Positions 27,078 through 35,176 of a DNA stretch of 64,000 bases are shown here, piece after piece (the first letter of the stretch is position 1; each line of letters starts with the position of its first letter). The notes below the pieces were generated by a model that saw nothing but the letters and a program-made list of their open reading frames with translations, was not told the origin of the DNA and did not search any database. The translations under genes were made by a program, and so were the position numbers. Source of the DNA: Membranihabitans maritimus (GTDB lineage: Bacteria; Bacteroidota; Bacteroidia; Chitinophagales; Saprospiraceae); NCBI RefSeq assembly GCF_021729145.1, contig NZ_JAJSLW010000001.1, positions 310,001 to 374,000 of the forward strand, in the 5' to 3' direction.

Positions 27078-28232
27078 TTATTTCGCAGCAGTTGGTTCCT
27101 TTCCGTAAATATTGTCAAATACAGTGATGTTATCAAAGCCATATGGTCTCACAGCTTCGTCCGTAAGTTGATGCTTAACAAACCAATTTTGGTAAATGTG
27201 ACTTTCATTTTCCGGTTTTCCACGAATTCCAATTGCAAACTCGGGGGCCCTGAAAGTGTTATTGTATATTTCTATATTGGTACCTGCGATTTGTGTACCA
27301 TCTTTGCGATCCCTACCTCCATGCATATCAAAGCAATGGCTGAGAGAAGTTCCCATTTCCACATTGTGACGAGCTATATAACTACAACCTATTTTCCCAG
27401 TACCGGCAATGGAGTGTCGGTTTTCATCAAAAAGGTTATATTCTATGGTTGAAGAGGCTACATCGTGACTGATTCCATACCCCAACCCATTATATTGACA
27501 TTTGTGTATCATGTTGTGATGAACCATATGATCTTCTCCCTTTTTCAAACTAATTGCAGCCCGGGAGAATCCGGACAAGTCACAGTTGTCAATTTCTACC
27601 TTCGGAAAATGACATTCAATGCCTACAGATGTAGGGAATTTGTAATAATATTCATGTCTTTGTCCCCCTGGTCCAAATGATTTGGCATGGTGCTCCAAAT
27701 ACCGTTTGGGGTTAGGTCCTTCTATCCTGAATCCTGAAATTCTCACATTAGGTCCTTGGGGGCGTATCATGACAGGCGTTTTTAGGGCATCGCTGGTTAA
27801 TAGGGCTCCGAGCGAGCCATTGATTCCCCTATCGCTGGCTATAGTTACCCCTTCTGGAATTTCCAATACGAATTGATCGATATAAATATAGGTGGTGAAA
27901 TCGATGATTGCGTTCCCGGGTACAAATACGATCTGTCCGGATTTCGCCTCTCCCACAGCTTTAATAAACTCATCAAGGTTATTGGCTATAACTGTACCCG
28001 TTGATATGGCCTGTTTGTAACCGACTCCTCCTCCCAAAGGTCCCAATCCACCAGGCTTTGCACCATAAATTTTATCCTGAATTTCAATCCAGGTCTGATT
28101 TGATTTGGGGCAATATTCTTCTTCCCTTTTTGTAAGAAAAGTTAAAGAATTATAGGGGCTAAAGGCCATAAAAGCTGCTGTTGACAAACTACTTTGGATA
28201 AATTTCCGACGATCTTTTTTACGAACTGTCAT
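27078..28232 (-). CDS. right-handed parallel beta-helix protein, Tat-like signal
   Basis: A 384-residue protein starting MTVRKKDRRKFIQSS, a Tat-like motif. The rest shows beta-helix repeats: VRISGFRIEGP, VEIDNCDLSGFSRAAI, HMVHHNMIHKCQYNG, STIEYNLFDENRHSI, IEIYNNTFRAPEFAI. This fold is shared by pectate lyase-like polysaccharide lyases, some glycoside hydrolases and epimerases. No catalytic triad can be assigned safely. It is the first gene of a three-gene operon, and an operator palindrome lies 74 bases upstream of its ATG, so it is the best-placed target of the presumed regulator. Confidence 0.82.
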   Translation of the reverse strand: MTVRKKDRRKFIQSSLSTAAFMAFSPYNSLTFLTKREEEYCPKSNQTWIEIQDKIYGAKPGGLGPLGGGVGYKQAISTGTVIANNLDEFIKAVGEAKSGQIVFVPGNAIIDFTTYIYIDQFVLEIPEGVTIASDRGINGSLGALLTSDALKTPVMIRPQGPNVRISGFRIEGPNPKRYLEHHAKSFGPGGQRHEYYYKFPTSVGIECHFPKVEIDNCDLSGFSRAAISLKKGEDHMVHHNMIHKCQYNGLGYGISHDVASSTIEYNLFDENRHSIAGTGKIGCSYIARHNVEMGTSLSHCFDMHGGRDRKDGTQIAGTNIEIYNNTFRAPEFAIGIRGKPENESHIYQNWFVKHQLTDEAVRPYGFDNITVFDNIYGKEPTAAK

Positions 28233-28615
28233 AAACTAATTAGTATTTGTGAATTGCTAATCCAACCCCTATTATATCAATATAAAGTTTAAAATCTAAC
28301 AAATTCGGTAACGTTACCGGAATATAGAAAAAAATATTAATTATTCATTGATTTTGAAAAAATAATCGGTCGAATTTATTTGAAATCCAAAATAACCATC
28401 ACTATTTATTATATAAGATTGACTACAATAGCCCTTGATTCTTAAAGATTTTTCCCTTCACTCCTCTGCCAAATGCATCATATCCAACAGAAGATTACTG
28501 TATTGATTCCTGCAGCTTTCCCTGGTGGGGAATTCCCAAAAGAACAACGGATTTATTAGATTGAGTGCTAATTATCAGCCAGAGATATTTATTTTGATGA
28601 GGATTTTTGAGTGAA
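28233..28615. other. intergenic region upstream of beta-helix operon
   Basis: No gene seen. It contains operator copy 4 near the beta-helix gene. The part closer to 28615 is the untranslated 3' side of the sialidase-fold gene. Confidence 0.5.
28306..28319. promoter_or_regulatory. LacI-type operator, copy 4
   Basis: A 14-bp perfect palindrome CGGTAACGTTACCG, followed by GAATATAG with one extra G. It lies 74 bases upstream of the start of the beta-helix/amidohydrolase/aminotransferase operon, a normal operator position. Confidence 0.75.
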
Positions 28616-29875
28616 TTAAAAGGTAAATAAATGATTCTTACGGTCCCAATGAATTCGTGCAATCCATACACTCCCGTCACTACCATATTTTTCCACACCT
28701 TCCGGCTGCATCCACTCTGATACCGTCACCCAGGTCTCATCCGGACTCACATCTACCACACCAAAATTCCCCAGCCGAGCCCCTTTTTCAGGCACAAGCA
28801 CTCTCTCTGTTTCTCGTAAAACACATAGCTTTTCAGGATCAACACGCGCCATAAACAACGGAGCCCTATGCCTGAAAACGTGATCATTATTCGCTCCTCT
28901 ACGGGTGTAAACCAAAAACAAACCGTCACTATGGGTCACCCAATGCTGTTGGGTATTATAACTTCCCAATTCTGATCCATCGTCAAATTTCCAGGGCTGG
29001 ATAGGGGTAAAATTCATACCATCCATACTAGTCGAGACAAATCCTAATTTGTCATTCCGAATTGTCATGTAATACCTGCCGTCGAAATAAGTAATTGATG
29101 CCTCGTGTAATCCACGGGTACTATTATCTATCCCTAATTGATTGCCTTGGTCCTTGTACGCCAATGTATTACCATCAAAAGAACATTTTAATACCGTTAT
29201 ATGGGAATTCCTTCCTTTAGGGTACAAGGACACAGGCAAGAGTATATCGCCATCAGGTAAGTCAAATCGTTGAGCACATCCCGCCCCGGAATTAAAAAAT
29301 TTTTCGACATTAGGCATATCCAGTTTTGACCATTTGCTCCATCCTCCTTTATTTGAGTTATAAATAGAATAAGAAGTATGTCTGGGCCGGGGCATTGTCA
29401 CTTTCCAGTCTTTTGTATAAACTACTGTGTGACCGATCCCTAATAAGGATTTTGTTTTCTTGTGGTATTTAGGCCAGAAATCACTTGCAGCTATTGGTCT
29501 CTCTTCTCCATCAAAAACCTCAAATCGGGGAGCAAGATTGTCTATTTTTTCGACATTCGTCCAGTGTTCTCCCATATCATTAGAATACAATCCAAACATA
29601 CCCTTGAACACATCACTTCCCTCCAGGTCCAACGTGTTCATAGTCATTACCACTCTTGGGAATGATCCATGTCCCAGATTAGGAACTATACCCGCTCTGG
29701 GATGAACCCAACATTTTGTCCCATCAAATAGTCGGGTAGGAATTGTATGGCTTATAGTATACCCTAATTGTCCGGATAATTGGCCAAAAGTGGATGGAAT
29801 ACATAAATACGAAATGCCACCGACAAGTGACTTCCTGAGGAAGGATCTTCTGTCTTTTGTATTGAATAATTGCAT
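28616..29875 (-). CDS. sialidase-fold (BNR/Asp-box) protein, Tat-like signal
   Basis: A 419-residue protein beginning MQLFNTKDRRSFLRKS, a Tat-like motif. It has the repeated beta-propeller strands of the sialidase superfamily, with a clear Asp box SNDMGEHW and a weaker STSMDGMNF. The triad Arg and catalytic Asp of true sialidases cannot be placed with certainty. It is likely an exported glycoside hydrolase or lyase of the propeller type. It stands alone, 384 bases before the beta-helix operon. Confidence 0.75.
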   Translation of the reverse strand: MQLFNTKDRRSFLRKSLVGGISYLCIPSTFGQLSGQLGYTISHTIPTRLFDGTKCWVHPRAGIVPNLGHGSFPRVVMTMNTLDLEGSDVFKGMFGLYSNDMGEHWTNVEKIDNLAPRFEVFDGEERPIAASDFWPKYHKKTKSLLGIGHTVVYTKDWKVTMPRPRHTSYSIYNSNKGGWSKWSKLDMPNVEKFFNSGAGCAQRFDLPDGDILLPVSLYPKGRNSHITVLKCSFDGNTLAYKDQGNQLGIDNSTRGLHEASITYFDGRYYMTIRNDKLGFVSTSMDGMNFTPIQPWKFDDGSELGSYNTQQHWVTHSDGLFLVYTRRGANNDHVFRHRAPLFMARVDPEKLCVLRETERVLVPEKGARLGNFGVVDVSPDETWVTVSEWMQPEGVEKYGSDGSVWIARIHWDRKNHLFTF

Positions 29876-30276
29876 ATTGTAAGATATAAAAATTTTGTAT
29901 TTTAAGTGTCAATATTGTCAGAACAGGAATAAATTGATTATAAGATAGTCAGGATTGAAGAGGAAATAAACCAATTGACTCACAAGGTTATAGGATGCGC
30001 TATGACTGTACATAATACCCTGGGTAATACCTGCCTAAAAGCAAGGTAAGGGTTTATAGGCTCAATGTGATTCTTGTCAGCCCCGAATGCTTTCTGGGTC
30101 TCCTGACAATATCGACAACTCCCGAATCTATAGTATATTTGATGATAATTAGAAGTATAAAACAAGGAATTTAAAGATATTGGTGCATCAGGTCATGAGA
30201 CACTGATGCCAACCGGAGGAGAAGTGTTATAATTTCTAAATGATTATTGGAAATAATTCAATATCTTCAATATTCC
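29876..30276. other. intergenic region left of dead transposase
   Basis: No gene seen. It contains the inverted repeat GCATCAG/CTGATGC (30185-30191 and 30203-30209) that may mark the left side of the transposase relic. Confidence 0.45.
30185..30209. repeat. hairpin at left of transposase relic
   Basis: GCATCAG and CTGATGC enclose an 11-base loop with a further GTC/GAC pairing. Its ATCAGGTC (30187-30194) is repeated exactly in the right-hand hairpin at 30809-30816. Together they look like the REP-type hairpins on which REP-associated transposases act. Confidence 0.45.
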
Positions 30277-30799
30277 ATGGGATACCATTACTCCAGGGAT
30301 ATATTCTTTACAACTTGTACGTTAAAAAACCTGGCTTGCTGTTTTAAAAAATGATTCGTATAAAGGTGTCATAACCAATTCGTTTAACTTCCTGGTTAAT
30401 GATCATAGTGTAACCATTTATGGTTTTGTAATAATGTCCAATCATATCCACGTACTTTGGCAAATAGAATCATCTAAAGGGTTGTCATCTGTTCAAAATC
30501 GATTTCTGAAATTTACGGCTAATCAGTTATTGCAAAAGTTGAGGGAAGACAATGCTGTAGATATCTTTTCATTACTAAAAGCATCCCGGAAGGATCGGGA
30601 GTATCAAGTGTGAATGGATCGATCAAAATCATTGGATATTCATTCTGAGAACTTCTTTTATCAAAAATTAGATTATATTCATTACAATCCGGTAAGGGCT
30701 GGATATGCGGAATTTCCTGAGCAATATAAATATTTATCGGCTTGTTCTTATTTTGAGGAATGTAATCAATATAAATGGGAATTTTTGACCTTGTTTTGA
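30277..30799 (+). pseudogene. REP-associated/IS200-like (Y1) transposase, broken
   Basis: A decayed Y1-type transposase. From the ATG at 30277 the frame reads MGYHYSRDIFFTTCTLK, then shifts near the A-run at about 30322-30327 into NDSYKGVI...YGFVIMSNHIHVLWQIES. The HIH of NHIH is the metal-binding HUH motif of the family. A second lesion is an in-frame TGA at 30611-30613, where relatives have Trp (REYQVW). The frame then continues to the conserved FYQKLDYIHYNPVRAGYAE. At least two lesions make it inactive. Hairpins sharing ATCAGGTC flank it. Confidence 0.85.
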
Positions 30800-30808
30800 T
30801 TTAGGGAT

Positions 30809-30827
30809 ATCAGGTCGGGCGACCTGA
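30809..30827. repeat. hairpin at right of transposase relic
   Basis: TCAGGTCG (30810-30817) and CGACCTGA (30820-30827) form a perfect 8-bp stem with a two-base loop, 10 bases after the transposase stop. It shares ATCAGGTC with the left hairpin. It could also help terminate transcription, but there is no T-run. Confidence 0.5.
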
Positions 30828-30843
30828 CAAGAACCTGAAAATC

Positions 30844-32025
30844 CTATTTAATCTCCAAAATAGTACCGGCTATATGCCTGGTTCCGTTTTTTAGGTTATA
30901 GTAATAGGTGACCAGTACCTGATTATCGTCAATTACTGTAGCCCAGGGATAGCCAATATCCGATCCTCCCCCATCTGTTCGAAGGATAATCTCTTCGGCT
31001 GTTTCGTAATCCGTACATTCAGGATTAAGAATTCGCGCTCTGATGCCATAAGGCTCATGACGATATCCATAGACTAATAATACCCGATTATCCGGTAGCC
31101 TTGTTGCCTGAAGCGGGTGTCCCTGAAAGCCCATCTTTTTCCAGGGTCCAAAGGAATTTCCACCATCCGTAGAACGAGCAATACATGCCTGGTCGTCAAG
31201 TCCAGCAGTTCTTAGAAAAGCTACTAAATCTCCCTTAGGTGTTTCATAAATGGATGTTTCATTAAACGCAGCTCTTTCATCTGTCGCCACAGGACAAGAA
31301 TATTTCCACGACATTCCTTTATCTTCGGATATGAGCAAACAAGTAGCCGTCTTGCGAGTATTTTCCGGGTCATCACTTCCCGCCACTACCCAAAATATTC
31401 TACCATCCTTACCTTCATACATAGCTCCCCGATTGTAAGCAGGAATTGGATCGCCCATTGGTGTCAACTTCATTTCCTGGGGAACTGTCGGCGGATAATA
31501 CGGACCTTCCCAGGATTCCCCACCATCTGTAGAACGCAAATAATATCCTCCTAAAAATACCGATCCATGTTTATTTTTAAAAACCGGCTCTTTCAATTTA
31601 TCCATTCCGGATTCTCGTACAAATGCCCAGCCATAGCTTGCACAAATGAGCGTTCCATCCTTTAGTTGCAAAAGACATGGGTCTTGTGATCCCCCATATG
31701 GATGTGCATATAACAATTCCGGTTCCTTTGTCCAGGAATGACCATTGTCCCGGGATCTTACATAGACCAAATAACTATTGGGATCAACATGATTCGTTCC
31801 GGGTTCATTAAAAATAGCACGATTAGGAGCCCTTCTGAAGGCAACAATTATTTCGCCATCCTCCTTTTTTACAACGGAAGGAAATGCCGAGTGAAAGTCA
31901 GCATTTTCGTAAATTATTATATCTGTTAGTTTTTTGACGCCTATCGATTCCTGACCGAAACTCTTACCTATCGGAATTACGAAAAAAGCAATTAATAACA
32001 AGATAAGGCCATTTATATTCTTCAA
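30844..32025 (-). CDS. exo-sialidase-family (BNR repeat) protein
   Basis: A 393-residue exported protein with a Sec signal (about 1-24). It has four Asp boxes: SRDNGHSW, STDGGESW, SEDKGMSW and STDGGNSF, the hallmark of six-bladed sialidase propellers. An early FRRAP could be the RIP/RLP-type arginine segment. The start codon is TTG, with no ATG in frame before the signal peptide. It is the last gene of the second PUL, 233 bases after the propeller paralogues. It probably removes a terminal sugar from the target glycan; sialic acid itself is not certain. Confidence 0.85.
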   Translation of the reverse strand: MKNINGLILLLIAFFVIPIGKSFGQESIGVKKLTDIIIYENADFHSAFPSVVKKEDGEIIVAFRRAPNRAIFNEPGTNHVDPNSYLVYVRSRDNGHSWTKEPELLYAHPYGGSQDPCLLQLKDGTLICASYGWAFVRESGMDKLKEPVFKNKHGSVFLGGYYLRSTDGGESWEGPYYPPTVPQEMKLTPMGDPIPAYNRGAMYEGKDGRIFWVVAGSDDPENTRKTATCLLISEDKGMSWKYSCPVATDERAAFNETSIYETPKGDLVAFLRTAGLDDQACIARSTDGGNSFGPWKKMGFQGHPLQATRLPDNRVLLVYGYRHEPYGIRARILNPECTDYETAEEIILRTDGGGSDIGYPWATVIDDNQVLVTYYYNLKNGTRHIAGTILEIK

Positions 32026-32258
32026 TGTAAAATTGATTTGATTAGATGATTTAAAAATGGCAAATTAACAAATACTGCAATGCATAGCTTATATTTTTTT
32101 TCACTTATGATATATTATTTTGCGGTATACACATCCGTTTATACGTAGATCTAGTAACGTAGATATTAAGAAATCATTCTTCAGGTACGAAATACCTTGT
32201 AACCAAAAAACATTAGACCTGACAATAATCAGAGAAAAGTATTATTTCTAATAAAACT

Positions 32259-33692
32259 TTATTCATTAAATTTAAAAGAATATAAATTAGCATCCTTCAT
32301 GTTTATTTTCAGTTGGATGGTTTTCCCTTCAAGCCTGCTTAGATCCCGATTTCCTCCCCAGCTCAGAACCCTTTTGACCTCATTTCCAATAATTTCCTGG
32401 CAGTCTTCCATACCAAAACCTGGTATTTCATTCCCATCTTCATCTAGCAATGCAATTTTTATACTGCCTGCAGCTGATGTAGAATAATTGATTTCTAATT
32501 CTTTTCCTTCAAAGGTAAAGGGTTTTGTCAATACCATACCCCCATTATAATCCGCTTCCAAAGAAGCAAAACCATCCAATCGCATGGAATACCGTTTCAA
32601 ATGAGCGGTAGGTTGAGCATAGTTTTCATTCACATACACTGACATTTCTGTCTCCCCCGTCCGTACGACATTCAGTGCCGGATAATTGGATCGTGAGACC
32701 CAGTTTTGAAGGCCAATTCCCGGCTTTATATACGACTCCATAAAAGTTCGGTCATATTGATTGCCTCCTCTACTGGTCATAATAATGGCATCCGAACAAT
32801 CTTTGAAATATTTGGGATTGACATTCAGCTCTTCGGCCTGTTGATCCGTTAGTACCTGCCGGTTGGGCATAAATCGAGCTCCTATAGCCACATATATTTG
32901 CGGTGCCCGAAAATACGGACTCGTTTGCTGAGTATAGAGATGTTCTAAAGGGGTATTGCCAAACTCCATAATGACCGGATCGGTCCAATGTATTAAGTCT
33001 TTCGAAGTTGCTCTGCTGACGGATCGGAATCCGTCTCTCAAGGTTCGAAAATAGCAAATATATTGTTGTTCAGATTCAGACCAAAAAGCAACATTCTGTG
33101 AATCAAAAGGTCCTTCAGTAATTACCGGATCCGGATGATACCTTTCCCATCGAAACCCATCAGGTGAAGTGTAAATAAATAATCCTCCCTCTCGAATATG
33201 GCCACCAATAGCCTTATACTTTTCATTGGGATTAACACCTGGATTCTTATCGATAAAAGGACTAAAATTATGTGTAACCCAATCTTCATTAGCCAATACC
33301 ACATTATTGTCCCTGTTTCCCGAAATCTCAAATAATCCTAAATTAGGTTTCTTCCAGTGGATCCCATCGATGGATAAGGCGACACAAGTAGTTTCTTCCG
33401 CCCCCCCGTGTGCCGAAGCATCGCGCAATCCACGATAATAAGCCCGGTAGTAAACATCATCGTGAATAATTGTCGTATACCCAGAAAAATGGCCTTCCCA
33501 CTCATTATCAAAAGTCAACACCGGGCCTTCATTTTTAGGCTGATGTAAAACCATCTCCACTTGATCAAGATTCTCAATTATATAGCTATCTAAAAATAAT
33601 TGACGCTCATGTTTGACATCTATAGTCTGCTGAGCTTTACCCCAATTAAAAGACACAAAAATCAAAAGGAATAAGTAGAATCGGGTTTTCAT
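32259..33692 (-). CDS. five-bladed-propeller glycoside hydrolase-like protein, paralogue 1
   Basis: A 477-residue exported protein (signal 1-20). It looks like the GH32/GH43/GH68 propeller superfamily: RQLFLDSYIIE at the start, THNFSPFIDKNP, FDSQNVAFWSESEQQYICYFRT, and a C-terminal beta-sandwich (about 385-477). I cannot match it to a numbered GH family. Residues from HLYTQQTS to EIIGNE are encoded by DNA almost identical to the next paralogue (32381-32945 against 33826-34390), while both flanks are much more diverged, which points to gene conversion. It is the fifth enzyme of the operon. Confidence 0.8.
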   Translation of the reverse strand: MKTRFYLFLLIFVSFNWGKAQQTIDVKHERQLFLDSYIIENLDQVEMVLHQPKNEGPVLTFDNEWEGHFSGYTTIIHDDVYYRAYYRGLRDASAHGGAEETTCVALSIDGIHWKKPNLGLFEISGNRDNNVVLANEDWVTHNFSPFIDKNPGVNPNEKYKAIGGHIREGGLFIYTSPDGFRWERYHPDPVITEGPFDSQNVAFWSESEQQYICYFRTLRDGFRSVSRATSKDLIHWTDPVIMEFGNTPLEHLYTQQTSPYFRAPQIYVAIGARFMPNRQVLTDQQAEELNVNPKYFKDCSDAIIMTSRGGNQYDRTFMESYIKPGIGLQNWVSRSNYPALNVVRTGETEMSVYVNENYAQPTAHLKRYSMRLDGFASLEADYNGGMVLTKPFTFEGKELEINYSTSAAGSIKIALLDEDGNEIPGFGMEDCQEIIGNEVKRVLSWGGNRDLSRLEGKTIQLKINMKDANLYSFKFNE

Positions 33693-33703
33693 ATTTTGTG
33701 TTT

Positions 33704-35170
33704 TTAATTATTGAACTTTACAGCATATACATTTGCATCCTTTAAATGCATTCTTATTTGAATAGTCTTTCCTGCTAAAACACTAACATCTGTTCCATTA
33801 TCCCACGCAACGATTCTTGCAATTTCATTTCCAATAATTTCCTGGCAGTCTTCCATACCAAAACCTGGTATTTCATTCCCATCTTCATCTAGCAATGCAA
33901 TTTTTACACTGCCTGCAGCCGATGTAGAATAATTGATTTCTAATTCTTTTCCTTCAAAGGTAAAGGGTTTTGTCAATACCATACCCCCATTATAACCCGC
34001 TTCCAAAGAAGCAAAACCATCCAATCGCATGGAATACCGTTTCAAATGAGCGGTAGGTTGGGCATAGTTTTCATTTACATACACTGACATTTCTGTCTCC
34101 CCCGTTCGTACTACATTCAGTGCCGGATAATTGGATCGTGAAACCCAGTTTTGAAGGCCAATTCCCGGCTTTATATACGACTCCATAAAAGTTCGGTCAT
34201 ATTGATTGCCTCCTCTACTGGTCATAATAATGGCATCCGAACAATCTTTGAAATATTTGGGATTGACATTCAGCTCTTCGGCCTGTTGATCCGTTAGTAC
34301 CTGCCGGTTGGGCATAAATCGAGCTCCTATAGCCACATATATTTGCGGTGCCCGAAAATACGGACTCGTTTGCTGAGTATAGAGATGTTCATAGGGGGTA
34401 CCTCCAAACTCCATTTTTACTGGATCCGTCCAATTAATAAAATCCTTAGACGTAGTTCTGCTTACAGAACGGAATCCTTTATATTCTGTAAATCCCCCTT
34501 CTGTCCAGGTTCGAAAATAGCATATATACTGCTTTTCACTTTCAGACCAAAAAACCACATTTTGGGAATCGAAGACACCATTGGAATAAACGGCTTTTTC
34601 TTGTAGTCTATTCCAATGTATACCGTCTGGAGAAGCATAGGCGACCAAACCGCTTTTCTTCGTTCCTCCTAATGCCTTATATTTTTGATCCGGTTTGCAA
34701 TCGGGATTTTTATCAATAAAAGGACTGAAGTTGTGAGTTACCGGTGCGGCATGAGCCAGTATAACATTGTTATCCTTCGTACCATCTACTTCATAAATTC
34801 CCAGATCAGGTTTTGTCCAGTGAGTACCATCAGTCGAGATGGCAATACAAGTGGTTTCCGAATCCCTTCCATCACTCCCGGCATCTCGTACCCCTCGATA
34901 ATACGCTTTGTAAATCGGTCCGTCTTTCAAAATCGTACAATACGCACTAAAGTTACCTTCCCATGTTTTGTCAAAGGTTAATACCGGACCTTCATTGACC
35001 GGGTGATGAAGCCTCAGCTCTACATCATTCAATTCTTCAAGGATGTAATGGTCAAGGAAGAGCTGGCGACGATTTTCAATAGAAATAGGAACTTGTCCAA
35101 AGGTTTGAAAATATACCGCCAATAAAAAAAAGCCACATAAAAACGTTTTCAAATTTCCATTCATTTTCAT
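33704..35170 (-). CDS. five-bladed-propeller glycoside hydrolase-like protein, paralogue 2
   Basis: A 488-residue exported relative of the protein at 32259-33692, with the same N-terminal RQLFLDHYILEEL, THNFSPFIDKNP and DCSDAIIMTSRGG blocks and a C-terminal sandwich. It differs by a short insert near TWTEGGFTEYKGF. The central-to-late half shares a near-identical DNA tract with paralogue 1. It starts 6 bases after the stop of the amidohydrolase/aminotransferase fusion and ends 11 bases before paralogue 1. It is likely an exo-acting glycosidase; catalytic acids are not assignable by eye. Confidence 0.8.
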   Translation of the reverse strand: MKMNGNLKTFLCGFFLLAVYFQTFGQVPISIENRRQLFLDHYILEELNDVELRLHHPVNEGPVLTFDKTWEGNFSAYCTILKDGPIYKAYYRGVRDAGSDGRDSETTCIAISTDGTHWTKPDLGIYEVDGTKDNNVILAHAAPVTHNFSPFIDKNPDCKPDQKYKALGGTKKSGLVAYASPDGIHWNRLQEKAVYSNGVFDSQNVVFWSESEKQYICYFRTWTEGGFTEYKGFRSVSRTTSKDFINWTDPVKMEFGGTPYEHLYTQQTSPYFRAPQIYVAIGARFMPNRQVLTDQQAEELNVNPKYFKDCSDAIIMTSRGGNQYDRTFMESYIKPGIGLQNWVSRSNYPALNVVRTGETEMSVYVNENYAQPTAHLKRYSMRLDGFASLEAGYNGGMVLTKPFTFEGKELEINYSTSAAGSVKIALLDEDGNEIPGFGMEDCQEIIGNEIARIVAWDNGTDVSVLAGKTIQIRMHLKDANVYAVKFNN

Positions 35171-35176
35171 AGTATT

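Noticed and set aside
30614-30799. 61-codon plus-strand protein
   Set aside because: It is the 3' part of the broken transposase behind an in-frame TGA, not an independent gene.
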